Positions 1-5,342 of a stretch of 5,342 nucleotides of DNA are shown here, one piece after another. This stretch comes from an uncultured Collinsella sp. (lineage in GTDB: Bacteria > Actinomycetota > Coriobacteriia > Coriobacteriales > Coriobacteriaceae). The DNA lies in assembly GCA_958439775.1 (NCBI GenBank), contig CAUBWQ010000088.1, positions 1 to 5,342 of the forward strand, given 5' to 3'. The translations under genes were made by a program, and so were the position numbers. How positions within the stretch are numbered: the stretch's first letter is position 1; every line of letters begins with the position of its first letter. The notes under the pieces are model-generated. The model had not been told where the DNA came from. It searched no databases and was given only the letters and a program-made list of their open reading frames with translations.

Positions 1-55
1 GAACTTCTGACCTCTTCCGTGTCAGGGAAGCGCTCTCCCCCTGAGCTAAACGCCC
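1..55 (-). tRNA. tRNA-Val(GAC), 3' end cut by the window edge
   Basis: Reading from 55 down to 1, the sequence gives a 5' acceptor strand GGGCGTT, then T and A at positions 8 and 9. The D-stem GCTC/GAGC encloses a seven-base loop. The anticodon stem CTTCC/GGAAG encloses the loop CTGACAC, whose anticodon GAC reads valine GUC codons. The variable loop and the start of the T-arm (GTTC) follow; the rest lies outside the window. Only three bases (TTT on the minus strand) separate it from the tRNA-Gly before it, so the two are almost certainly one transcript processed by RNases. It has no promoter of its own. Confidence 0.93.
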
Positions 56-58
56 AAA

Positions 59-134
59 TGGAGCGGACAACGGGGCTCGAACCCGCGACCCCAACCTTGG
101 CAAGGTTGTGCTCTACCAACTGAGCCATGTCCGC
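59..134 (-). tRNA. tRNA-Gly(GCC), copy 1
   Basis: A complete 76-base cloverleaf. The acceptor stem is GCGGACA/TGTCCGC with discriminator T and an encoded CCA end. The D-stem is GCTC/GAGC. The anticodon stem CAACC/GGTTG carries the loop TTGCCAA, so the anticodon is GCC, reading GGC and GGU. The T-stem is GCGGG/CCCGT (last pair G-T) with loop TTCGAGC. It is the first gene of a short tRNA operon, followed after three bases by tRNA-Val(GAC). It is identical over its full length to a second copy at 2179-2254. Confidence 0.97.
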
Positions 135-146
135 TTACGAGGATTA

Positions 147-198
147 ATCTTACGTGATGCCCGCATCCTATGCAAGAACTTTTTTTGAAAAGTTTTGC
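147..198 (-). promoter_or_regulatory. Promoter of the tRNA-Gly/tRNA-Val operon, with A/T-rich upstream element
   Basis: On the minus strand a -35 box TTGCAT (170-175) and a -10 box TAAGAT (147-152) are separated by 17 bases, the usual spacing for the main vegetative sigma factor. The -10 box lies 12 bases before the tRNA 5' end, so transcription should start only a few bases ahead of the mature tRNA. Directly upstream, 176-198 holds an A- and T-tract block (AACTTTT followed by CAAAAAAAGTT) resembling an UP element. The same layout, spacing and A/T block recur before the other tRNA-Gly copy, which strengthens the call. Confidence 0.75.
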
Positions 199-266
199 GA
201 CGCTCTCGCGAGGGCATCAGTCGTCACGAAAGGCGCGAACAAACGCAGGCTCGCAGCGAGATGCCC

Positions 267-2000
267 CTACATCTCACCGAGCATGATCCAGGCAGAGCTG
301 TCCTGCGCGAGCCTGCCGTCTGCAAGCGGTGATGAGGTGAGCAGGACCCTGCCCGCCGGCAGCTCCACGGGTGCTGCACCGAAGTTCGTCACACACGCCC
401 AGCCGTTATCGCGGCGATAGGCGATGACGCCGCCCTCAGCGCCCTCGGCACCATCCGCAAGACCGGTGCGCCCGTCAAGATCGAGCCACGCAAGATCGTT
501 GGCGCACCCGCGCAGCTTGCGCCGCAGCCAGAGGGCGTCACGATAGAGCGCAAGCATCGATGTCGGGTCCACTTCTTCCCTATCGGCAGCATAATCGGAA
601 AACCATGCAGGCTGCGGCAGATGGGGCGCCGCATCGGCGTCTGCCGGCGAAAACCCAAACGATCCGCCATGCGCGGGATCGTCCGCCGCCACCCACGGCA
701 GGGGCACACGACAGCCGTCGCGCCCCTTCTCACGCTTCGGTCCGTGCGTATTGGTCGCAGTAGGGTCTTCGAGTGCAGCCCACGGGATATCAGCCACCTC
801 AAAAAGGCCGAGCTCCTCACCCTGATACACGTATGCCGAGCCCGGAAGCGCCAGCTCAAGCAAAAGGGCCGCCCGCGCGCGGCGCTCGCCGAGTTCACGG
901 TCCTCGTCATAAGACGACCCGTCGCGCAAGAGCCAGTCGAGCGCAATCTGGTGGTAGCGCGTCGCCTTGATTTGCGGCAGGGCATAGCGTGTCGCCACGC
1001 GCGGCACGTCGTGGTTGGAGAGTACCCAGGTCGAGGCGGAATCGGATTCGACGGCTGCCTTCAAGCCCTTCTCGATTGCAGTGTGCATGTCATCATAGGT
1101 CCAAGTGGCCTTGGCAAACTCAAAGTTGAATGTCTGGCCAAGCTCGCTGGGACGCGCGTAGAGATACTGGCGCTCGGGCAGCACCCACGCCTCGGCAACG
1201 GCACTGCGCGGCGGATTATAGCGGTCGAACACGCGGCGCCACTCGCGATAGATCTCGTGGACCTCATTGCGGTCCCACAGCGGATGGGTGCCGTCGTCAA
1301 CCATGTCATCGCCCTCGGCGAGATGCCACCGGTCGAGGTCATCGCGGTCGAGATCCTTGGCGAGACCCTGCGCCACATCAATGCGAAAGCCGTCGATGCC
1401 TCGATCGCTCCAAAACGCCAGGACGTCGCAAAAGAGCGCGTGAACCTCAGGGCATGACCAGTCAAAGTCCGGCTGCTCGGGCGTAAACATGTGCAGATAC
1501 CACTGACCGTCCGCAACACGCGTCCATGCGGGGCCGCCAAAGTTGGCATTCCAATTGGTGGGAGGCAGCTCGCCATGCTCGCCGCGACCATCGCGGAAGA
1601 TATAACGGGCGCGTTCGGGCGATCCGGGGCCGGCGGCAAGAGCGGCTTTGAACCAGGGGTGCTGGTTGGATGAATGGTTGGGCACGATGTCGACGATGAC
1701 CTTGATGCCGCGCGCGTGAGCCGCAGCGATCATGTCATCGAAGTCGTCAAGCGAGCCGAGACGTGGGTCGACATCGCAGTAGTCCGCCACATCATAGCCG
1801 CCATCGACAAGAGGCGAAGGGTAAAACGGGCTCAGCCAGATGGCCTCGATACCCAGTCGCTCAAGATAGTCCATCTGCTGGGTAATGCCCGCGATATCGC
1901 CCAGACCCGAACCAGTCGAATCCTTAAACGAGCGCGGGTAGATCTGATAGATCGCGGCATCGGACATCCATGAGCGCGAAGAAGACTTTTCTGTAGCCAT
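267..2000 (-). CDS. GH13 alpha-glucosidase (oligo-1,6-glucosidase-like)
   Basis: A 577-residue cytoplasmic glycoside hydrolase of family 13 that should release glucose from the non-reducing end of short alpha-glucans. No signal peptide is visible. The (beta/alpha)8 barrel begins near WMSDAAIYQIYPRSF (11-25). The conserved GH13 regions are complete: DIVPNHS (104-110), GFRID with nucleophile Asp208, VAEAW with acid/base Glu270, and SNHD with Asp331. QPDFDW (176-181) fits the region V position. Val209 after the nucleophile is typical of enzymes acting on alpha-1,6 bonds, but it also occurs in actinobacterial alpha-glucosidases (GH13_30 style), so linkage preference is open. YVYQGEELGL (390-399) and a C-terminal beta domain (about 487-577) fit the family, and length is normal. 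The ATG at 2000 has a good Shine-Dalgarno; an in-frame GTG at 2090 lacks one and its extension is not GH13-like. It stands alone between two tRNA-Gly genes with no transporter or regulator gene visible. Confidence 0.93.
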   Translation of the reverse strand: MATEKSSSRSWMSDAAIYQIYPRSFKDSTGSGLGDIAGITQQMDYLERLGIEAIWLSPFYPSPLVDGGYDVADYCDVDPRLGSLDDFDDMIAAAHARGIKVIVDIVPNHSSNQHPWFKAALAAGPGSPERARYIFRDGRGEHGELPPTNWNANFGGPAWTRVADGQWYLHMFTPEQPDFDWSCPEVHALFCDVLAFWSDRGIDGFRIDVAQGLAKDLDRDDLDRWHLAEGDDMVDDGTHPLWDRNEVHEIYREWRRVFDRYNPPRSAVAEAWVLPERQYLYARPSELGQTFNFEFAKATWTYDDMHTAIEKGLKAAVESDSASTWVLSNHDVPRVATRYALPQIKATRYHQIALDWLLRDGSSYDEDRELGERRARAALLLELALPGSAYVYQGEELGLFEVADIPWAALEDPTATNTHGPKREKGRDGCRVPLPWVAADDPAHGGSFGFSPADADAAPHLPQPAWFSDYAADREEVDPTSMLALYRDALWLRRKLRGCANDLAWLDLDGRTGLADGAEGAEGGVIAYRRDNGWACVTNFGAAPVELPAGRVLLTSSPLADGRLAQDSSAWIMLGEM

Positions 2001-2001
2001 G

Positions 2002-2054
2002 GGGCGTATCTCCCTTGCAACGAGGTTATGCGAGATGCCCACGATGATACGCCC
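2002..2054 (-). promoter_or_regulatory. Dyad symmetry over the glucosidase ribosome-binding site, and possible -10 box
   Basis: On the minus strand GGGCGTATC (2046-2054) and GATACGCCC (2002-2010) are perfect 9-base inverted repeats, 35 bases apart. The second arm fills the space between the Shine-Dalgarno and the ATG and shares its first G with it. If both arms are transcribed, the hairpin would mask the translation start. Alternatively they are half-sites of a regulator about 44 base pairs apart centre to centre. A possible -10 box TATCAT (2044-2049) overlaps the outer arm, but I see no convincing -35 box at normal spacing. The repeat is seen; the role is inferred. Confidence 0.35.
2010..2016 (-). 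promoter_or_regulatory. Ribosome-binding site of the alpha-glucosidase
   Basis: AAGGGAG on the minus strand lies nine bases before the ATG at 2000. It decides the start: neither the GTG at 2090 nor the internal Met12 codon has a comparable match. Confidence 0.8.
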
Positions 2055-2055
2055 A

Positions 2056-2126
2056 AAGCGGACATTCGCGACAAACAACGCCACAGCCACGCCCCAAAAC
2101 GATCGCTCCCTCGCGGGTTCGAGCCC
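2056..2126 (+). pseudogene. Possible decayed tRNA-Gly fragment, opposite in orientation to the intact copies
   Basis: On the plus strand AAGCGGACAT (2056-2065) equals the 5' end of the tRNA-Gly genes plus the two bases before it. TCGCGGGTTCGAGCCC (2111-2126) equals 16 bases of their T-arm. The two pieces are in tRNA order, and the span is about seven bases longer than in the intact gene. The middle has no recognisable anticodon arm, and the acceptor 3' strand and CCA are missing, so it cannot be a working tRNA. It may be a relic of an inverted duplication. The 16-base match is unlikely by chance; the 10-base one could be coincidence. Confidence 0.3.
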
Positions 2127-2140
2127 AGGCGACGGGTACG

Positions 2141-2170
2141 AAAAAGCCCGGCTACCGTAGTAGTCGGGCT
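2141..2170 (-). terminator. Intrinsic terminator of tRNA-Gly copy 2
   Basis: On the minus strand AGCCCG-A-CTAC pairs with GTAG-C-CGGGCT around a TACG loop, giving ten base pairs with one A/C mismatch, followed by a run of T. It starts eight bases after the CCA end of the tRNA and separates it from the glucosidase gene downstream, which should therefore need its own promoter. Confidence 0.85.
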
Positions 2171-2178
2171 GTTACGTT

Positions 2179-2254
2179 TGGAGCGGACAACGGGGCTCGA
2201 ACCCGCGACCCCAACCTTGGCAAGGTTGTGCTCTACCAACTGAGCCATGTCCGC
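2179..2254 (-). tRNA. tRNA-Gly(GCC), copy 2
   Basis: A complete 76-base cloverleaf with anticodon GCC in the loop TTGCCAA and an encoded CCA end, identical base for base to the copy at 59-134. Unlike copy 1 it forms a single-gene unit, with its own promoter upstream and an intrinsic terminator eight bases downstream. The identity extends two bases past the 5' end and then stops, so the two loci share the tRNA and a similar promoter layout rather than a long duplicated block. Confidence 0.97.
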
Positions 2255-2266
2255 TTGCGGGTTATT

Positions 2267-2317
2267 AATTTACGCGAGTTGTCCAAAAGACGCAAGTACT
2301 TTTTTCAAAAAACTTGT
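2267..2317 (-). promoter_or_regulatory. Promoter of tRNA-Gly copy 2, with A/T-rich upstream element
   Basis: On the minus strand a -35 box TTGCGT (2290-2295) and a -10 box TAAATT (2267-2272) are 17 bases apart. The -10 box is 12 bases from the tRNA 5' end, exactly as in copy 1. Upstream, 2296-2317 contains AAGTTTTTTGAAAAAAGT, nearly the same A/T block as before the other copy. The spacer sequences differ, so conservation is limited to the functional elements. Confidence 0.75.
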
Positions 2318-2335
2318 CTGCCGCATGTTCTTAAT

Positions 2336-2361
2336 AGCCAAACGCGCTAAAGCGATTGGCT
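2336..2361 (-). terminator. Hairpin overlapping the stop codon of the STAS-kinase gene (weak terminator candidate)
   Basis: On the minus strand AGCCAA-T-CGC pairs with GCG-T-TTGGCT around a six-base loop: nine pairs with one T/T mismatch. The stem begins with the last two bases of the TAG stop codon. The sequence after it (ATTAAGAACATG) is not a T-run, so intrinsic termination would be weak. It may instead protect the mRNA 3' end. It is the only hairpin I see between this gene and the tRNA promoter. Confidence 0.35.
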
Positions 2362-3106
2362 AGGCACACGATTCCAGCGCTCCGCTAAACAGCTTCACCA
2401 TCTGCACGCGCGTGCCGGCGCCGTCCGTACGACGAGCAACCTCCACGTTATCGACGAGCATACGCATAAGCTTGATACCACGGCCGCGTTCCTCAGATGC
2501 AACCGGCTCGCTCGTTTCATCGATAGAATAGCCGGCACCTCGATCAAGCACCTCAACCACAACGCGATCGCCATAGGCCTGAACCGTCAGGACGCACCCG
2601 ATACCGCCCGCATGGTCATAGGCATTACCCAGCGCCTCCCCCGACGCCAATGCGACATCGTAGCGCTCGTCACGGCGCAACGGAAGCGATTCAAGGAGTT
2701 CGGCGATGCGATGTCGGTAGTATGGAAGATTCTCGATACCCTGACGGACCTCAACGCTCTTACTCCAGCGAGGCAGCTCCCCCACCGGAATGGCAGGAAT
2801 TGACTCCCGTGCCGGCCCCACGACATGAAGGATATCGACAAGACGAGCAATCTCCAAAAAGCGAACAACTTCACCTGATGCATTGACGAGCGAAAGCAGG
2901 CCTTCTCGCCTCATAAGCTCACGAGCGCGCGTAAGCAGGAATGCCAAGCCCGTAGAATCGATAAAGCTAACAGCCTGACAGTTGATGACGACACGACGCA
3001 CGCCGCGGCCAATCAAAGCATCCAACCGCCGACGCAGCGCAGGCACCGTGGCGATGTCGATATCGCCTGGTGGCGTCAAAACCGCTATGTCATTCCACTC
3101 ATTCAT
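2360..3106 (-). CDS. STAS anti-sigma-factor antagonist fused to a SpoIIAB/RsbW-like serine kinase
   Basis: A 248-residue soluble protein with two signalling domains. Residues 1 to about 100 form a STAS domain, as in SpoIIAA and RsbV; the motif FIDSTG (48-53) holds the serine (Ser51) that such proteins have phosphorylated. Residues about 105-240 form a HATPase_c_2 domain, as in SpoIIAB and RsbW. Its N-box has Glu157 and Asn161 (GEALGNAYDHA), its G1 box is DRGAG (188-192), its G2 box is RGRGIKLM (207-214) and GTRVQMVK (231-238) closes the ATP site. Glu157 matches the catalytic base of active kinases in the family, so activity is likely. It lies 78 bases after the sensor phosphatase gene and is probably co-transcribed. 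In well-known systems antagonist and kinase are separate proteins and a sigma gene often follows; here a tRNA gene follows, so the target is unknown. I chose the ATG at 3106 over an in-frame TTG at 3124. Confidence 0.88.
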   Translation of the reverse strand: MNEWNDIAVLTPPGDIDIATVPALRRRLDALIGRGVRRVVINCQAVSFIDSTGLAFLLTRARELMRREGLLSLVNASGEVVRFLEIARLVDILHVVGPARESIPAIPVGELPRWSKSVEVRQGIENLPYYRHRIAELLESLPLRRDERYDVALASGEALGNAYDHAGGIGCVLTVQAYGDRVVVEVLDRGAGYSIDETSEPVASEERGRGIKLMRMLVDNVEVARRTDGAGTRVQMVKLFSGALESCA

Positions 3107-3117
3107 ACGACCATGGT

Positions 3118-3122
3118 TCCCC
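3118..3122 (-). promoter_or_regulatory. Weak ribosome-binding site of the STAS-kinase gene
   Basis: GGGGA on the minus strand lies 11 bases before the ATG at 3106, slightly farther than ideal. The alternative TTG start at 3124 overlaps this site and has no better one upstream, so the ATG is preferred. The poor site fits translation following on from the phosphatase gene upstream. Confidence 0.4.
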
Positions 3123-3184
3123 AAAAAAGCCCACTCGATGCATTCGTTTCCCCAACCGTACGGATTCAGCCCGCCCAGCGTCGT

Positions 3185-5342
3185 CTATGAACGACCCCGT
3201 AAAAACTCAAGGGACACCAATGCAATGTCATCGTCCAGCGCCGATTCGGTAAATCGGTCAAGCTCGCCCAAGACCTTGCCGCAAATGCCCGATACGCCCT
3301 CACCCGAGACAGAGAGCAGAAGGTCGCGCAAGCGCTGCTCGCCAAAGAACGCTCCGGTGCGGTCGCGGGCCTCAATCGTTCCATCCGTATACATGAAGAG
3401 CATGTCGCCGGGGGCAAACGTAAACACGCCTGTCTCGTACACCATGCTCTCAAAGGCACCGATTACGCCCGATTGGCATCCAAGCAGCTCAACCTCTCCC
3501 CCACGGGCCTCGCCGCCACCCAGCGGCATCGACTCTGGCCTGATGACCATGGTCGGAGGATGGCCCGCCGAACAATACGTTGCGCGTCCGGCTTTAAGGT
3601 CAATCTTGGCGATAAAGGCCGTCACGAACGTCTCGACCCTCGAAAAGCCCATGAGCATGCTGTTAAGGGAGCGTGCCATGCGGGCCGGTCCAGCGCCCTC
3701 CCAGGCATATGCCGTCAGGGCCGTCTTGACGAGCGCGGACATCGATGCGGCCTCAATGCCTTTGCCAGACACATCACCCAGAATCATGACGGCGCAGTCG
3801 TCGGGAAGACGAATGAGCGTATAGAAATCGCCTCCGACCAACGCCGAATTCGTGGCCGACAGGTACACCGAATCGGTTGCGATACCCGGAACATCCCCCA
3901 GGGAATTTCTCATGCCAATCTGGAGCGTCTGAGCGATATGGCGCTCCTCGCGCTTTTGAGATTCGCCTTCGTAGATCAGTTCAAAGTCATGCGCCAAGTG
4001 CACCAAGTAGTCATATTCAAGGTCATCAATCGGCTCTTGGCTACCATCACGAAGCAGCAGCGCGCGCGTCGTCGGGCTCTTCGCAACAGAAGCAGGAACA
4101 ATCGCGTCGTTACTGTGCTTGCCATCGCCCTCAGAGCGCGGGTGCCCCGCCTCGATGCCGGAGTCGACGTAGAGACCTTGACAAGGCAGACCATGCGCCC
4201 TAAGCCAGCCTCCCATAGGCATCGATTCGTCAACGCGAGTTATACGGACGTGTTTAAGGTCCTCGGCACTCGTACCCCCCAAAACAGATGCCTCAAAGCC
4301 ATCAGGGCCAGCCCCCAGACGTGCCGCTGGCGCCGTCGTGGAAAAGAAAAGCTTCTCGGGATCGTCCGGCAAAGCAACGCGACTGCCGCCTTCAAAATCT
4401 ATGACGTAGGAATCCAGACTGGCGTCATACTCAACAGGGCAAAAATGGCAGTTGAGCATATTGCAGATCTCGGACGATACCTCCTGGGTAGCCGCGACGG
4501 AATCGTCTAGAAAGGTAAACAACTCATCACGTAAGACATTGAGCGAGCGGCCAAGCTCGGCCGTGCGACGAGAGCGAAGACTCGATGCCATGCCGACCAG
4601 TTGGATAGACAAGTAATCGCAAATGACCTCGAGTACATTAACGTCATAGGCGAGCGGTGCCTGGGGTCGTTTCCAACCAACTTCCAGCACGCCAAGGATC
4701 TGCGTACCGTAAAAAACGGGAAGACAGATCTCGCTGCGGTACGGAGGCATATCCTGCACGCGCAACAGGTGCTTAGAACGATTGTCCAAGTCCATGAACA
4801 TACCGGAGGCGGCCTTATCGCCCTCAAGGTCCTGTTGAATCGACAAGCGACAGGCGCGCGACTCACGAAGAACATACGTCGGAATGCCAGCGCCATACGG
4901 CAAAAACTCAGGCAGGTAGCTGTCGTACAGCTCCTTGGAAACACCGCGAAGTTTAAAACCGCCGCTCTCAGAAAAATAGATAGCGGCACCCGAAGCATCG
5001 AGCGTTCCTACAAGCTGGTTCAAAACAGTATCAAGCAGGCTGGGTAACTCATCGGAGCCCACAGTGCTCATAATGACCGAAAGCGTGCCAGAGAGACGCT
5101 TGTTCGCCACTCTAAGCTCCGATAACGCACGCTTGAGTTGACGGTCGTGAGAATACTGTTCTTCGATGCTATGGAGCGCCACCAGGACACGTGGCGCGCG
5201 GCGCCCAAAGATGCGTGGAGGCGTCACGGAGCCCGCACGAACCAAGACGGGGATAAAGGAGCCGTCACTCAGCTTGAGCATCAGTTCGTTCTCGGAGCCA
5301 TCAGTTTCAAATGGCAGACGATGTTCCGTCGCACGTTCAAAA
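3185..5342 (-). CDS. PAS/GAF sensor protein phosphatase, SpoIIE (PP2C) family, 5' end outside the window
   Basis: The frame is open to the window edge, so the 718 visible residues are a C-terminal part; the ATG at 5281 falls inside a PAS domain and is not the start. Residues 1 to about 60 are the end of that PAS domain. A helical, probably coiled-coil linker (63-92) follows, then a GAF domain (about 98-252), a less typical GAF-like region (about 265-450) and the SpoIIE catalytic domain (about 465-712). All expected metal-binding aspartates are present: VGGDFY (Asp505), GDVSGKG (Asp523), YTDG (Asp653) and DDDIAL (703-708). The helix RHIAQTLQ just before the catalytic domain is the switch element usual in RsbU-like enzymes. 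No membrane segment is visible, so sensing appears cytoplasmic. By family, such enzymes remove phosphate from a STAS serine; the obvious partner is the STAS-kinase protein encoded 78 bases downstream. The signal is unknown. Confidence 0.92.
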   Translation of the reverse strand, partial: FERATEHRLPFETDGSENELMLKLSDGSFIPVLVRAGSVTPPRIFGRRAPRVLVALHSIEEQYSHDRQLKRALSELRVANKRLSGTLSVIMSTVGSDELPSLLDTVLNQLVGTLDASGAAIYFSESGGFKLRGVSKELYDSYLPEFLPYGAGIPTYVLRESRACRLSIQQDLEGDKAASGMFMDLDNRSKHLLRVQDMPPYRSEICLPVFYGTQILGVLEVGWKRPQAPLAYDVNVLEVICDYLSIQLVGMASSLRSRRTAELGRSLNVLRDELFTFLDDSVAATQEVSSEICNMLNCHFCPVEYDASLDSYVIDFEGGSRVALPDDPEKLFFSTTAPAARLGAGPDGFEASVLGGTSAEDLKHVRITRVDESMPMGGWLRAHGLPCQGLYVDSGIEAGHPRSEGDGKHSNDAIVPASVAKSPTTRALLLRDGSQEPIDDLEYDYLVHLAHDFELIYEGESQKREERHIAQTLQIGMRNSLGDVPGIATDSVYLSATNSALVGGDFYTLIRLPDDCAVMILGDVSGKGIEAASMSALVKTALTAYAWEGAGPARMARSLNSMLMGFSRVETFVTAFIAKIDLKAGRATYCSAGHPPTMVIRPESMPLGGGEARGGEVELLGCQSGVIGAFESMVYETGVFTFAPGDMLFMYTDGTIEARDRTGAFFGEQRLRDLLLSVSGEGVSGICGKVLGELDRFTESALDDDIALVSLEFLRGRS

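Noticed and set aside
213..266. Inverted repeat GATGCCC/GGGCATC after the glucosidase stop codon as a terminator
   Set aside because: Only seven base pairs with a loop of about 40 bases and no T-run directly after it; no convincing terminator is seen for the glucosidase gene.
621..1457. Open frame of 278 codons on the plus strand
   Set aside because: Antisense to the glucosidase, whose catalytic motifs are intact across the region; no domain and no clear ribosome-binding site.
256..2040. Eleven-base direct repeat GCGAGATGCCC at 256-266 and 2030-2040, just outside both ends of the glucosidase gene
   Set aside because: Tempting as an insertion footprint, but a repeat of this length is expected a few times by chance in 5 kb and there are no other signs of an element end.
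2001..2090. Thirty-codon N-terminal extension of the glucosidase from a GTG at 2090
   Set aside because: No Shine-Dalgarno before the GTG, the extension does not look like GH13 sequence, and the ATG at 2000 has a strong site nine bases upstream.
3104..3114. Four-codon mini-frame whose TGA overlaps the ATG of the STAS-kinase gene
   Set aside because: It starts at an ATG in another frame, has no clear ribosome-binding site of its own, and can easily arise by chance.
3473..4510. Long open frame (345 codons) on the plus strand
   Set aside because: It lies wholly antisense to the conserved phosphatase frame, its translation shows no recognisable domain, and it is rich in Arg and His as expected for a shadow of a GC-rich gene.
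1..5342. CRISPR array, insertion sequence or phage genes
   Set aside because: No regularly spaced repeats, no transposase or integrase frames, and no terminal inverted repeats were seen on either strand.

Overview
The window is bacterial, fairly GC-rich, and every supported gene lies on the minus strand. Two things suggest a high-GC Gram-positive, plausibly a gut actinobacterium of the Coriobacteriia (Collinsella-like). The first is a GH13 alpha-glucosidase of the type common in Actinobacteria. The second is a SpoIIE/STAS/HATPase partner-switching pair. The lineage is an inference from gene style; no marker gene in the window proves it.

Layout in the direction of transcription (right to left). 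At 5342-3185 lies the 3' part of a large sensor phosphatase (half a PAS domain, coiled coil, GAF, a second GAF-like region, SpoIIE/PP2C catalytic domain); its start is beyond the window edge. After 78 bases, 3106-2360 encodes one protein that joins a STAS anti-sigma-factor antagonist to a SpoIIAB/RsbW-like ATP-binding kinase. A hairpin spans its stop codon. Next comes a single tRNA-Gly(GCC) gene with a good promoter (2295-2267) and a clear intrinsic terminator (2170-2141). A short leader follows, with a dyad symmetry around the ribosome-binding site and a fragment resembling tRNA-Gly. It leads into a complete alpha-glucosidase gene (2000-267). Last is a second, identical tRNA-Gly(GCC), with a promoter of the same design, directly followed by tRNA-Val(GAC), which runs off the left edge.

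The phosphatase and the STAS-kinase protein together form a partner-switching signalling circuit. The kinase part would phosphorylate a STAS serine, the phosphatase would remove that phosphate when its sensor domains are triggered, and the kinase would then release or capture a target such as a sigma factor. No sigma factor gene is next to them in the window. The glucosidase is a separate unit for cytoplasmic breakdown of malto- or isomalto-oligosaccharides.

The points most worth a second look are the STAS-kinase fusion without an adjacent sigma factor, the 9-base inverted repeat that covers the glucosidase start region, the 16-base tRNA-Gly T-arm copy in opposite orientation in the same leader, and the 78-base direct repeat formed by the two tRNA-Gly genes around the glucosidase. 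Nothing here amounts to a clearly new system.
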